43,074 bases of DNA from Bacteroidales bacterium UBA6340 (GTDB lineage: Bacteria; Bacteroidota; Bacteroidia; Bacteroidales; Paludibacteraceae): positions 1-43,074 of the forward strand of contig DJSG01000017.1 in NCBI GenBank assembly GCA_002440265.1. Reading direction: 5' to 3'. Shown here piece by piece: positions 35,001 through 42,891 of the stretch. Numbering within the stretch: the first letter of the stretch is position 1; each line of letters opens with the position of its first letter. A model generated the notes under the pieces. That model searched no databases. It worked only from the letters and a program-made list of their open reading frames with translations, and was not told where the DNA came from. The position numbers and the translations under genes are program-made.

Positions 35001-35842
35001 TCTACAAGAAGGCTACTTCGGTAGAGCAACTCATTGCCGGCAAGAAGATGCTCATCGTCAACGGCGACTCTATCACGATGGCGGAAGCACGCACCAACAA
35101 CTTCGGTTCTGTGGCTGTCACTCCTAATGAAGACGGCGTGATTGACAACGTACCCGCTGAGGCTACGGTCATCACATTGGAGAAAGACTCGGTATTCTCG
35201 TTCGCAATTGATGGCGGCTATATCACCGCGGGTACCTCAAAGTCTAACAATCTGAAAGTTGATAAGGAGCGTACATCACTCACAGGTTGGGATATTACGA
35301 TTGCCGAGAACGGTGCGGCGGGTATCGTATGCCATGACCCCGAATCGGAACGTAATACTATCCGTTTCAATAAGAACAATGGCAATCCTATCTTCTCTGC
35401 TTACAAGGCAGAAAACAAGATGGAAGATGTTGCTATCTACATTGAGTTTGAGCCTGTTACCTACAACGTAACTGTGCCTGCTGGAACGAATACGTGCTAC
35501 ATCGTAGGTGCTATGACCGACTCATGGACGCAGTTCGTGGAGATGGAAATGGTGGACGCTACCCACTACACCATCACGCTTGACAATGCTGCCAAGACAG
35601 ACGAGTACAAATACACTTGCGGTCCTGACTGGAAGTATGTAGAGAAGAACGCTGACGGCTCCGAGCGCGGCAATCGTACTTGGGCTGAGCAGGATGTAGT
35701 AGAGGCTTGGGCTGAAATCTACAATGCAGTAGAGGACATTCGCATTGATGCTAACACCATCGAGAAAGTCATCATCGACGGTAACCTCTACATCATCCGT
35801 GGCGGCAAGATGTACAACGCCAACGGTGCCGTAGTCCGCTAA
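32054..35842 (+). CDS. 1262-aa secreted multidomain protein (InlB, Big_2, CBM-like)
   Basis: The protein has a signal peptide (ending MMLFA). Two copies of an unassigned module follow (about 22-165 and 215-375), with DWKWLGDYILAVV, LWRFNVQAFFN and, in the second, LYRKEISGMFLAS, GWPKSSDW. Each is followed by an InlB B-repeat (YTFIGWFDNEACTGS; YEFKGWYWSEDFSGD). Two Big_2 Ig domains lie at about 425-595 and a third near 895-985; between them is a beta-propeller-like region. A starch-binding-type domain (TNTCYIVGAMTDSW, EYKYTCGPDWKYVEK) precedes the tail DGNLYIIRGGKMYNANG. No catalytic site is seen; it is probably a surface adhesin or glycan binder. Codons up to about 34740 are AT-richer and more T-ending than the C-terminal third and the neighbours. 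Confidence 0.8.
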   Translation: MKKIFSFFVALMATMMLFAQDAYKVTWVTNGVEMPTAPTSNEDLWKAFMPAYNAYYGLSRGEQPITAVATFASAKMQEFMTDENSDWKWLGDYILAVVKAANFNNGDLTSEVLWRFNVQAFFNCKEAASSTWNGNPDFTEAGKFDKWIGAWKKANALPETMTASDPMPILEREGYTFIGWFDNEACTGSAIQKVTKDITLYAGWERTVYNVTFVAPFAYPNDMYVDDVYELAYALQKDYNAAYNTSKAWAKMEDGQVYFHIGEEWKLPAEAQGQGADVANFIQAVTYNTTDNLKKIVEAENSKWAWLKPAIEASRTASEMTGDISEGLYRKEISGMFLASPIHTGWPKSSDWTKYNADSIAKAWGGVVSLPDTIEEDYTLPVMYRENYEFKGWYWSEDFSGDEVKVVPVKSNGTLYAKFEATDKALLGIALDKKDTVELQMPNTDQLTVIYTPETAVNKKVVWSSSDENVLVVDQNGLVTPMAPGKATIKVVSDESKLEASVVYNITAAPGAVTGVTLDQTKVTLDMGKTIQLVATIAPDTAINKKVIWTSDGKAASVDENGLVKADTIGTATITVTTEDGGYTATCVVTVPEPLDDIVVEKLWEVAIPSTVANIGDVRNGMGWNGKFYLTDKKQNKIRVFSQAGEDADAAIPMAEGANLGTGIAIDDAGNIIVNANFPSADTCVYIVKNGETKMTKIDFASMGGRCDHITAFGDVFSEEGGLVFFYAQNKGPQYVKISKGEFVKKDTIKGTFTHSSQGQAQIIYGTETECIASQRGSFEHMVDGILVPHDAKNIVLNDVGGAVMNIGGENVWAYKVGNNGGKAHSSEFSIRNVTTHRFVADKNGETVQYVIDNKQDASGNSCGIFAKAEKINEYAYYLNVFSSPKGAAVYKVYKNVPVESIALDKTAEAVKAGDKLQLTATITPAYATVQDVEWSTSDSAIAIVDQNGLVQAIAAGEATITATTTDGSKLSATCALTVKAVLYKKATSVEQLIAGKKMLIVNGDSITMAEARTNNFGSVAVTPNEDGVIDNVPAEATVITLEKDSVFSFAIDGGYITAGTSKSNNLKVDKERTSLTGWDITIAENGAAGIVCHDPESERNTIRFNKNNGNPIFSAYKAENKMEDVAIYIEFEPVTYNVTVPAGTNTCYIVGAMTDSWTQFVEMEMVDATHYTITLDNAAKTDEYKYTCGPDWKYVEKNADGSERGNRTWAEQDVVEAWAEIYNAVEDIRIDANTIEKVIIDGNLYIIRGGKMYNANGAVVR

Positions 35843-35902
35843 CATCCCGTAACATCGCCATAGTCGTGTATTCTGCCGACTATGGTGATGTACATCAAAC
35901 CT

Positions 35903-35942
35903 AAAAGAGGCTGTCTGACACCTGCAGATAGCCTCTTTTTAT
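35903..35942 (+). terminator. Terminator after the 1262-aa gene
   Basis: AAAAGAGGCTGTCTG (35903-35917) pairs with CAGATAGCCTCTTTT (35925-35939) with one G-T/G-A irregularity and is followed by T-rich sequence. The GAGGCTG stem matches the 5304-5342 terminator. The rest of the 35843-36286 spacer holds only the promoter at 36210. Confidence 0.8.
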
Positions 35943-36209
35943 ATGTGGATTTCTTGTTCGGACGGATTGGATTATCTGCCTATCATATTTCTTTTTATTG
36001 CACTTTTCTGCAAGGTTCTACACCACAAATGCACGAAATCTTGTGGACATATATGCATGGAAAACAGAAACTATTTTGTTGATTATTAGTGTGGTAATGT
36101 GCTTTTAATGAGCAACTGATTAACCGTTTGTCCTGTTGTTAAGTCGAAACAACAAATAGGTGCTTGAGCGAGGTTGTTGAATTTACTGCCCTGCGCATCA
36201 ACAGAATAA

Positions 36210-36241
36210 TTTGCATATTAAATAGAAAAGTTGTACCTTTG
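36210..36241 (+). promoter_or_regulatory. Promoter of the outer-membrane protein/uppS/bamA cluster
   Basis: TTTG (36210-36213), a 20-nt spacer and TACCTTTG (36234-36241) match the Bacteroidetes consensus exactly. It places the gene start downstream, at 36287, rather than at the earlier ATG at 36164. Confidence 0.75.
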
Positions 36242-36286
36242 TGGGCTTGTTTTACACATTTAACAACGAAAGAAAATACGATTGTT

Positions 36287-37126
36287 ATGAATAAATATCG
36301 ATTTAGTGCGTTTTTGACACTGCTTCTGCTCGCCACGGGGCTTGCTTTTGCGCAAATAGACCATCTTGAAATAGGTCTCCAGGGTGGGGCAGGAACGTAT
36401 GTTTGCAATTCTGGCGTTGGCGGTGCTACTACTGTCAAACGCACTTCCCTCGGCTGTCAAGACGTTGAGGGAGAGGCACCGAAGTCCGGATCCTTTCCCA
36501 TTATGGACCAATACGGAGCATTTGTACGCTATCGATTTGACAATCATTGGAATGTAGTAGTAGAAGCAACACGGCAACGGTTACATTTTATGGAGACACA
36601 CGACAGAAATGGAATCTCTACTGAGAAGCGCTACTATAATGCGGCGTGGCATATAGATGCATTAGCGGAACACAATATCTTGAGTTACGGGCATACAGAC
36701 AACTGGGGGGCGGAATTGGAATACTACAAAGCAACCCCATTTGTTATGATAGGCGTGGGGATGACTGTGTTTAACGAAAATGCAATTTGGCGAGACAAGT
36801 CTCAAGACAAGGAGAATCAGCGTATCAATATCAAGCAAGAATATCCAACACTCTTGAACCAACCTCACAAATTAGGCATGTATATCCCTGTAGGATTGGG
36901 CGTAAAATGGCGTGTGATGTCTTGTCTACAGTTGCAAGCCTCTATGAAGTACCACTTGTATATCTTAAACGGAAATATAGAGGGTGGCACACCTACATTG
37001 CCTTTCGACCAGATGGAAACCGAATTCTTCAAGAACCACAACGCCCTGTTCTCGCTGGGTATCGTGTATAATTTCAGTCAAGCGGAGCATCATACCGGAC
37101 ACCGCGCCATCAAGTGGGAAGATTGA
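36287..37126 (+). CDS. Outer-membrane beta-barrel protein, first of pair
   Basis: This ~279-aa protein has a clear signal peptide (MNKYRFSAFLTLLLLATGLAFA). The mature part alternates polar and aromatic residues as in small outer-membrane barrels: LEIGLQGGAGTYVCNS, WNVVVEATRQRLHF, LGMYIPVGLGVKWRV and LFSLGIVYNFS. I chose the ATG at 36287 because the upstream frame (from 36164) contains the promoter. Proteins of this kind (DUF6089-like) commonly precede uppS-bamA in Bacteroidales; their exact role is not known. The following gene encodes a related protein and overlaps its end. Confidence 0.8.
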   Translation: MNKYRFSAFLTLLLLATGLAFAQIDHLEIGLQGGAGTYVCNSGVGGATTVKRTSLGCQDVEGEAPKSGSFPIMDQYGAFVRYRFDNHWNVVVEATRQRLHFMETHDRNGISTEKRYYNAAWHIDALAEHNILSYGHTDNWGAELEYYKATPFVMIGVGMTVFNENAIWRDKSQDKENQRINIKQEYPTLLNQPHKLGMYIPVGLGVKWRVMSCLQLQASMKYHLYILNGNIEGGTPTLPFDQMETEFFKNHNALFSLGIVYNFSQAEHHTGHRAIKWED

Positions 37127-37875
37127 TACAATCGCAGCAAGACCATATAGCAAAGAAAGGGCTGCTGTCACTGATGCTCTTGTTGCCCGTTTGTGTATGG
37201 GCAGACACCCGGATGTACCATTGCGACTTTGGCATACAGGCGGGAATGAGTTATTATGTGGGTGACGCCACGCGCCATATCTTCATGAACCCCTTGGAAA
37301 CTTTCGGCGGACAATTCCGCTACAAGTTCGACCAACGTTGGGCACTGCAAGCCAAGGCGCAACGCCAGCGCATCACCTTCCGCGAGCAGGCTACAGAAGG
37401 TTCGCTCTACTACAACCCCATGTGGCACGTGGACGTAACGGGCGAGTTCAATTTCTTCCGCTTCGGAGAACGCGGTTATGATATGCGAGTGAAGCCCATC
37501 ACCCCCTATATATTCATAGGCATCGGCGCAAGTATATACAATGGGCAGGCGACCAAAGGCGATGACAACGTATATCCTCTGCTTATTGGCAGTGGGAACA
37601 AACCAAAGTTCGGTGTATATATTCCTCTTGGCATCGGCATGAAGTGGAAGTTTGCCGACCGCTGGCAACTGCAGGTGGCATGGCAGCACCAGATATACTT
37701 CAGGGACAACATCGAGGGAATATCGAGCCTCGACGGACGCCAAAACCCAAATGTCGGTGGGCGATACGGAATGAACGGAACCAACATTTTGAACAACGAT
37801 TTGACCTCCACTCTGACGCTTGGCATAGTTTTTGAGTTTGCCAAAGAGAAGAAGGTTTGTAATGTATGTAGATAA
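37114..37875 (+). CDS. Outer-membrane beta-barrel protein, second of pair (DUF6089-like)
   Basis: This ~253-aa protein is related to the preceding one. It shows FGIQAGMSYYVGDATRH, RYKFDQRWALQAKAQRQRITF, VKPITPYIFIGIGASIY, FGVYIPLGIGMKWKF and a C-terminal TLTLGIVFEFAKEKK, typical of small outer-membrane barrels. No ATG precedes the hydrophobic signal core (GLLSLMLLLPVCVWA). The start is therefore GTG at 37114 (overlapping the previous gene by 13 nt) or TTG at 37123 (overlapping its stop). It sits directly before uppS, the usual place of the DUF6089 protein in Bacteroidales. Confidence 0.78.
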   Translation: MGRLIQSQQDHIAKKGLLSLMLLLPVCVWADTRMYHCDFGIQAGMSYYVGDATRHIFMNPLETFGGQFRYKFDQRWALQAKAQRQRITFREQATEGSLYYNPMWHVDVTGEFNFFRFGERGYDMRVKPITPYIFIGIGASIYNGQATKGDDNVYPLLIGSGNKPKFGVYIPLGIGMKWKFADRWQLQVAWQHQIYFRDNIEGISSLDGRQNPNVGGRYGMNGTNILNNDLTSTLTLGIVFEFAKEKKVCNVCR

Positions 37876-37891
37876 AAACGGCATAGAGACT

Positions 37892-38632
37892 ATGGGCTAC
37901 AAGCAACAAATACAACCGGATAGGATACCTCGCCACATCGCCATCATCATGGATGGCAATGGTCGTTGGGCGAAGCGTCAGGGCTTGGCGCGTATGTTCG
38001 GGCACCGCAAAGGCGTGGAGACCGTCCACGAGATTACCGAAGCCGCTGCCGAACTCGGCATCGAGTACCTCACCGTCTATGCCTTCTCCACCGAGAACTG
38101 GAACCGCCCCAAAGAGGAGGTGGACGCCCTCATGTCGCTGCTTGTGGACACCATCGTCAAGGAGACCCCCACGCTGATGAAGAACAACGTACGGTTGCTC
38201 ACCATCGGCGACCTCGACCGCCTGCCCGCTGAGGCACGCCGCAAGTTCAACGAGTGCATGCAGCAGACATCCGTCAATACGGGACTCCGGCTCGTGGTCG
38301 CACTCAGTTACAGCAGCCGTTGGGAAATCATCCGTGCCGTCCGCGACATCGCCGCCGAGGTCAAGAGCGGCACTATGCGCCTTGAGGACATCAACGAGCA
38401 GACCGTCTCTGCCCACCTCACCACCGCCGACATGCCCGACCCCGACCTCCTCATTCGCACCAGCGGCGAACTGAGAATCAGCAACTTCCTGCTCTGGCAA
38501 CTGGCATACTCCGAGTTGTATTTCACCTCGTGCCTGTGGCCGGAGTTTAACGCCGAAGAGTTTTACCGCGCCATCGTGGACTACCAGCACCGCGAACGCA
38601 GATTTGGAATGACCAGTGAACAGATACATTAA
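37892..38632 (+). CDS. uppS: Undecaprenyl diphosphate synthase
   Basis: UppS makes the C55 lipid carrier for peptidoglycan and other envelope glycans from FPP and eight IPP units. The 246-aa protein begins MGYKQQIQPDRIPRHIAIIM, then DGNGRWAKRQG, with the catalytic Asp of DGNGRWA. It has AFSTENWNRP and the C-terminal signature DLLIRTSGELRISNFLLWQ. I chose the ATG at 37892 because it aligns with the usual family start; ATGs at 37862 or 37832 overlap the preceding gene. The end overlaps the bamA GTG start by 17 nt. Confidence 0.95.
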   Translation: MGYKQQIQPDRIPRHIAIIMDGNGRWAKRQGLARMFGHRKGVETVHEITEAAAELGIEYLTVYAFSTENWNRPKEEVDALMSLLVDTIVKETPTLMKNNVRLLTIGDLDRLPAEARRKFNECMQQTSVNTGLRLVVALSYSSRWEIIRAVRDIAAEVKSGTMRLEDINEQTVSAHLTTADMPDPDLLIRTSGELRISNFLLWQLAYSELYFTSCLWPEFNAEEFYRAIVDYQHRERRFGMTSEQIH

Positions 38633-41234
38633 CCTCATATTGCTCGCCCTGCTCTGCGCCCTGCCCCTTGCCGCGCAGACCGACACCGCTGCCGACACCA
38701 CGGCAGCCGCCACACCGTCCATCGAATACACCATGCAGCGCAAGACCTACGAAATTGCAGGCATTAGCGTCACAGGTGCCGACAGTTACGAGGACTTCGT
38801 GCTCATCGGCTTCTCGGGATTGGCAGTGGGCGACAAAATCGAAATCCCGGGCGACCAAATCACCAAGTCCCTCAAACGCTTCTGGAAACAGGGACTCTTC
38901 TCCGACGTCAAAATCAAAGCCACCAAGATTGAGGGCAACAAAATCTGGCTCGAGATAGCCCTCAAGCAACGCCCCCGTATCTCCGACGTGGCATATAACG
39001 GCCTGAAAAAGAGCGAGATAGAGGACGTCGAAGTCAAAGTCGGCATACAGAAAGGCGGACAGATGACGCCCGACCTCGCCGACCGTGCGCAGAAAGTCAT
39101 CTCCAAATACCTTGCCGAAAAAGGCTTCTACCACGCCGACATCAAGGTGCTTCAGTTCGAGGACCGCGACCACCCCGGCTATGTCAAGGTGGCTGTCAAT
39201 GTGGACAAAAAGACGAAAACCAAAGTCGGACACATCTACATCTCCGGCAACGAGGCGCTCACCGACAACCAAATCAACCGCGCCATGAAGAAGACCAACG
39301 ACAACAACATCATCAACCTCTTCCGCACCAAGAAATTCGTGGCTTCCGAGTTTGAGAACGACAAGAAGTTGGTCATCGACAAGTACAACGAAATCGGCTA
39401 CCGCGACGCGCAAATCATCGCCGACAGCGTTGTCCAATCCCCCGACGACTCCACCCGTGTGGACGTCTATCTCACTATCGACGAGGGCAAGAAGTACTTC
39501 TTCCGCGACATCACATGGGTCGGCAACACCGTCTATCCCTACGAATACCTCAACGCCGTACTCGGCATCAAGCGCGGCGACACCTACAACCTCAAGGAAC
39601 TCAACAAACGCCTCATCGAGGACGATGACGCCGTCTCCAAACTCTACACCGACCAGGGCTACCTCTTCTTCAACGTGGACCCCGTCGAGGTGCGCGTGGA
39701 CGGCGACTCCATCGACTACGAGATGCGTATGTACGAGGGGCAACCCGCCACTATCAACCAAATCAACATCGTCGGCAACACACGCGTCTATGAGCACGTC
39801 GTCCGCCGCGAACTCTACACCAAACCCGGGCAACTCTATTCCCAGTCCGACATCATGCGCTCACTCCGCGAACTGGCACAGATGGGGCATTTCGACCAGG
39901 AGAAGTTAGTCCCCGACATCCAGCCCAACCCCGAGGACGGCACCGTGGACATCACCTACCAACTCGAAACCAAATCCTCCGACCAAATCGAGTTCTCGCT
40001 CGGATGGGGCGCAACGGGTCTGGTCGGCTCATTGGGACTCAAGTTCACCAATTTCGCCATCCAGAACCTCTTCAACCCCAAGAGTTACCGTATCGTGCCG
40101 CAGGGCGAAGGGCAGACCTTCTCTATCAATGCCCGCACCAACGGCATCTACTACACCTCCGCCTCCATCAGTTTCTTGGAACCGTGGCTCGGCGGAAAAC
40201 GACCCAACTCGCTGAGTGCAAGCATCTTTTTCGCCTCGCAAACGGGCTATTCCGACCGCTACATCAAGGGCTACCAGAGCCTCTACAACAACTACGCCTC
40301 CTACTACTACAACTACTACGGCAACAACTCCTACTACCAGCAGTACCAGGAAATGGAGGCGGACAAGGGCAAGTACCTCCGCACTTTCGGCGTCAGCATA
40401 GGCTACGGCAAGCGTCTCAGTTGGCCCGACGACTATTTCTCCTTCTACGGTGAACTCAGTTACCAGATGTACATGATGAAGGACTGGCCATACCTCATCA
40501 TCACCGACGGCACCAGCCACAACCTCGCCCTCAACCTCCAACTGTCGCGCTCCAGCATCGACAACCCCATCTACACCCGCCGCGGCTCCCAGTTCACGCT
40601 CGGACTCAAAATCACCCCGCCCTACTCACTCATCAAGGGCACTACCGACGCGCAGTACGCACAGATGACCACCTCCGAACGCTACCACCTCCTCGAGTAC
40701 CACAAGTGGCGCTTCTCGGGCAAGGTCTTCACGCCCCTCACCGCCGACTCCAAACTCGTCCTCATGGCACGCGCCGAGTTCGGCTACCTCGGGCATTTCA
40801 ACAAGAACGCCAAATCGCCCTTCGAGACCTTCTACATGGGCGGCGACGGCATGTCAAGTTACTCCAGTTACTCCACCGAATACATCTCCATGCGTGGCTA
40901 CCAGTCCGGCTCTCTCACCCCCTACGATGCCACCGTCGGACGCAACATGGGTTACCTGTATAATAAGTACACCATGGAAATCCGCTACCCCATCTCCCTC
41001 GAGCAGAACGCCACCATCTGGGCGCTGGCTTTCGTCGAAGCGGGTAACTGTTTCGCCGACATCAAGGACTACAACCCCTTCAACCTCAAGCGCTCCGCCG
41101 GCGTGGGTGTCCGCCTCTTCCTCCCGATGTTCGGACTCATGGGTATCGACTGGGGATGGGGCTTCGACCCTATCAACGGCTCCAACTCCTACGGCGGCTC
41201 GCAGTTCCATTTCGTACTCGGTCAAGAATTATAA
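38616..41234 (+). CDS. bamA: BamA outer-membrane protein assembly factor
   Basis: BamA folds and inserts beta-barrel proteins into the outer membrane. The 872-aa protein has a signal peptide (MNRYINLILLALLCALPLAA). Repeated POTRA domains span about residues 40-450, with segments such as VTGADSYEDFVLIGFSGL, ISDVAYNGLKKSEIEDV, GHIYISGNEALTDNQI and INIVGNTRVYEHVVRREL. A 16-strand Omp85-type barrel follows, with the family VRGF-like loop represented by SMRGYQSGSLTPYD and a C-terminal FHFVLGQEL. The start is GTG at 38616, inside uppS. A YNNYASYYYNYYGNNSYYQQ loop (near residue 560) is an unusual Tyr/Asn-rich extracellular insertion. Codon use is strongly C-ending. Confidence 0.94.
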   Translation: MNRYINLILLALLCALPLAAQTDTAADTTAAATPSIEYTMQRKTYEIAGISVTGADSYEDFVLIGFSGLAVGDKIEIPGDQITKSLKRFWKQGLFSDVKIKATKIEGNKIWLEIALKQRPRISDVAYNGLKKSEIEDVEVKVGIQKGGQMTPDLADRAQKVISKYLAEKGFYHADIKVLQFEDRDHPGYVKVAVNVDKKTKTKVGHIYISGNEALTDNQINRAMKKTNDNNIINLFRTKKFVASEFENDKKLVIDKYNEIGYRDAQIIADSVVQSPDDSTRVDVYLTIDEGKKYFFRDITWVGNTVYPYEYLNAVLGIKRGDTYNLKELNKRLIEDDDAVSKLYTDQGYLFFNVDPVEVRVDGDSIDYEMRMYEGQPATINQINIVGNTRVYEHVVRRELYTKPGQLYSQSDIMRSLRELAQMGHFDQEKLVPDIQPNPEDGTVDITYQLETKSSDQIEFSLGWGATGLVGSLGLKFTNFAIQNLFNPKSYRIVPQGEGQTFSINARTNGIYYTSASISFLEPWLGGKRPNSLSASIFFASQTGYSDRYIKGYQSLYNNYASYYYNYYGNNSYYQQYQEMEADKGKYLRTFGVSIGYGKRLSWPDDYFSFYGELSYQMYMMKDWPYLIITDGTSHNLALNLQLSRSSIDNPIYTRRGSQFTLGLKITPPYSLIKGTTDAQYAQMTTSERYHLLEYHKWRFSGKVFTPLTADSKLVLMARAEFGYLGHFNKNAKSPFETFYMGGDGMSSYSSYSTEYISMRGYQSGSLTPYDATVGRNMGYLYNKYTMEIRYPISLEQNATIWALAFVEAGNCFADIKDYNPFNLKRSAGVGVRLFLPMFGLMGIDWGWGFDPINGSNSYGGSQFHFVLGQEL

Positions 41235-41239
41235 GCCGT

Positions 41240-41767
41240 ATGAAGAAATATCTCATAATCAGTCTCTTATCGCTCATCGGTTGGCTCCTGCCGACCACCG
41301 TCTCCGCGCAGAAATTCTCCGTGGCGTACATCGATATGCAGTATATCCTCAAGAACCTCCCCCAGTACGAAACCGCCAACGAGCAACTCGCCATGATTTC
41401 CAAACGCTGGCAGAAGGAGATTGACGCCGCCCAACAGGAGGCGCAAATCCTCACCTCCAACTACCAGACCGAACAAATCTTCCTCTCCGCCGACATGAAG
41501 ACCAAGCGCGAAGACGAGATACTCAAGAAAGAACAGGAGGTACTCGAACTCAAACGCAAGTACTTCGGACCCGACGGCGAGTGGTACAAGAAGCGCGAAT
41601 CACTCCTCAAACCCATTCAGGACGAGGTGTACAACGCCATACAGGAACTCGCCGGCGAAAAGCGGTACGACATCATCAAAGACCGCTCCGCCGACCCCTC
41701 ACTCATCTATATGTCCTCCAAACTCGACGTCTCCGACCAAGTGCTCGAGAAACTCGGAGCCAAGTAA
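41240..41767 (+). CDS. OmpH/Skp-family periplasmic chaperone, first copy
   Basis: This 175-aa protein has a signal peptide (MKKYLIISLLSLIGWLLPTTVSA). Then comes the OmpH start FSVAYIDMQYILKNLPQYE and a long charged coiled-coil arm (about residues 55-130, e.g. MKTKREDEILKKEQEVLELK). It ends with KRYDIIKDRSADPSLIYMS, typical of the family. Skp-type chaperones hold unfolded outer-membrane proteins for BamA, encoded 5 nt upstream. I chose the ATG at 41240 because it opens the signal peptide. Confidence 0.93.
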   Translation: MKKYLIISLLSLIGWLLPTTVSAQKFSVAYIDMQYILKNLPQYETANEQLAMISKRWQKEIDAAQQEAQILTSNYQTEQIFLSADMKTKREDEILKKEQEVLELKRKYFGPDGEWYKKRESLLKPIQDEVYNAIQELAGEKRYDIIKDRSADPSLIYMSSKLDVSDQVLEKLGAK

Positions 41768-41809
41768 CTTATAATCAACCGATAATAATAACAAATAAAC
41801 TATACAACA

Positions 41810-42301
41810 ATGAAGAAAATCATTCTCATGCTGGCACTGGCACTGCCCCTGCTGGCAAGCGCACAGAAACTGGGGCACATCAACTCGCAGGAGTTGCTCG
41901 CCGCCATGCCCGAACTCAAAAACATGCAAGCCAAACTCGACACGCTGGCGAACCAGTACGAACTCCAGTTCGCCAACATGCAGGAGGAATTCAATAAGAA
42001 AGTCGTTGATTTTCAGCAGAGTCAAGCCACTATGACCGACGGTGTCCGTCAGTTCCGCCAGCAGGAGTTGGCTGAGATGGAGCAGCGTATCCAACTCTTC
42101 AGCCAGACCGCACAGAAGGACCTCCAAGCCAAACAGCAGGAGTACCTCCAGCCCGTCCAGAAGAAGATGCTCGATGCTATCAAGAAGGTCGGTGCCGCAC
42201 AGGGTTGCACCTATGTCTTCGACTCCATGGCTACCCTCTACATCGCCGACGATGCCCTCGACCTCATGCCACTCGTCAAGAAAGAACTCGGCATCCTCTA
42301 A
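41810..42301 (+). CDS. OmpH/Skp-family periplasmic chaperone, second copy
   Basis: This 163-aa paralogue of the preceding gene has a signal peptide (MKKIILMLALALPLLASA). It shows KLGHINSQELLAAMPELKNM, a coiled-coil arm rich in Gln/Glu (about 45-115) and a C-terminal AQGCTYVFDSMATLYIADDA. It follows after a 42-nt AT-rich leader. Two adjacent OmpH genes after bamA are usual in Bacteroidetes; they probably assist outer-membrane protein folding. No clear terminator follows. Confidence 0.93.
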   Translation: MKKIILMLALALPLLASAQKLGHINSQELLAAMPELKNMQAKLDTLANQYELQFANMQEEFNKKVVDFQQSQATMTDGVRQFRQQELAEMEQRIQLFSQTAQKDLQAKQQEYLQPVQKKMLDAIKKVGAAQGCTYVFDSMATLYIADDALDLMPLVKKELGIL

Positions 42302-42314
42302 GCACCTCCTCCGT

Positions 42315-42402
42315 ATCCCATCGAGAACAACGTTATATCCCATCGGAAACCGTGTTGTATCTCCTCGGAAACCGTGTTGAATCGCATCGAGAACCGCGTA
42401 GT
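42315..42402 (+). repeat. Four 22-bp tandem units after ompH
   Basis: Units begin at 42315, 42337, 42359 and 42381. They share the pattern ATCYCATCGRRAACCG, with CGAG or CGGA anchors at 42322, 42344, 42366 and 42388. Confidence 0.8.
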
Positions 42403-42453
42403 ATCCTATAATTGTTAAAGGCGCGCTTTTCCATACCCCCACAGGAAAATTCC

Positions 42454-42673
42454 CGAGAGAATACCGAGAGAACTTCGAGAGAATAACGGTGGTATCATAG
42501 ATGTATTTCGAGTAATTCCCGACCTTATATCGGACAATTATTAAAATACATTCACGATTTTAACCTTACTTCATCGGATTTAGGTCGGGATAAATGTGAA
42601 CCTTTCAGCAAGGGATGCGCAAGGGATAAGCAAGGGATAAGCAAGGGATAAGCAAGGGATAGAATAGGGATAG
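42454..42673 (+). repeat. 11-bp phased array after ompH
   Basis: CGAGAGA units lie at 42454, 42465 and 42476, CGGT at 42487, and CG-anchors at 42509, 42520, 42531, 42575 and 42586. GCAAGGGAT units lie at 42608, 42619, 42630, 42641 and 42652, with a diverged unit at 42663. All share one 11-bp grid, also in phase with the 22-bp units at 42322-42388. I see no gene in 42302-42733. Confidence 0.78.
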
Positions 42674-42704
42674 GTATGGTTTGCCGAAGGCATTCCGTTA
42701 AACG

Positions 42705-42721
42705 CCATTAACTATTACTTA
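42705..42721 (+). repeat. Leader repeat shared with murQ
   Basis: CCATTAACTATTACTTA is identical to 10080-10096. Here it lies 12 nt before the GTG of the small gene; at murQ it lies 7 nt before the GTG. Confidence 0.6.
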
Positions 42722-42733
42722 TTAACTAAACAC

Positions 42734-42871
42734 GTGGCTGACGGTTATTTAGAGACTCATTATGCCGAGTACGAGAAGCGCAAGGCAGCGTGGCTCCGCA
42801 AGCGGAGCCGCCTTCCCTCCCGCAAGCCTACGCAAGCCCCACTTTCTCGTCCCGACGACGAAGCCTTATAG
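42734..42871 (+). CDS. Small basic protein of unknown function (45 aa)
   Basis: From the GTG at 42734 a 45-codon frame runs to TAG at 42869-42871. It begins VADGYLETHYAEYEKRKAAW and continues LRKRSRLPSRK. Small proteins starting MADNYLE-like with EYEKRKAAWLRK-type basic helices are a pattern I recall from Bacteroidales genomes, but their function is unknown to me. The murQ-like AT-rich leader just upstream supports translation from GTG. A hairpin (GGCTCCGC-aa-GCGGAGCC, 42791-42808) lies inside the frame, so it could instead be part of the repeat region. Confidence is moderate. Confidence 0.5.
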   Translation: MADGYLETHYAEYEKRKAAWLRKRSRLPSRKPTQAPLSRPDDEAL

Positions 42872-42891
42872 ATTGTGGGGGCTTGGGGGAC
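42833..42891 (+). other. Long imperfect hairpin at the small gene's end
   Basis: CAAGCCCCAC (42833-42842) can pair with GTGGGGGCTTG (42875-42885), with one extra G. GGGGGCTTGGGGGA (42877-42890) matches the G-rich arm of the REP-like repeat inside mlaF. It may act as a 3' processing or termination signal of the small gene. Confidence 0.45.

Noticed and set aside
35882..36082. 66-codon plus-strand frame after the 1262-aa gene
   Set aside because: It reads through a strong terminator hairpin and has no recognisable features.
36164..36286. N-terminal extension of the first outer-membrane protein gene
   Set aside because: This stretch contains the -33/-7 promoter at 36210-36241, and a clean signal peptide starts at 36287.
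42315..42402. CRISPR array
   Set aside because: The 22-bp units are directly adjacent with no unique spacers, and no cas genes are present.
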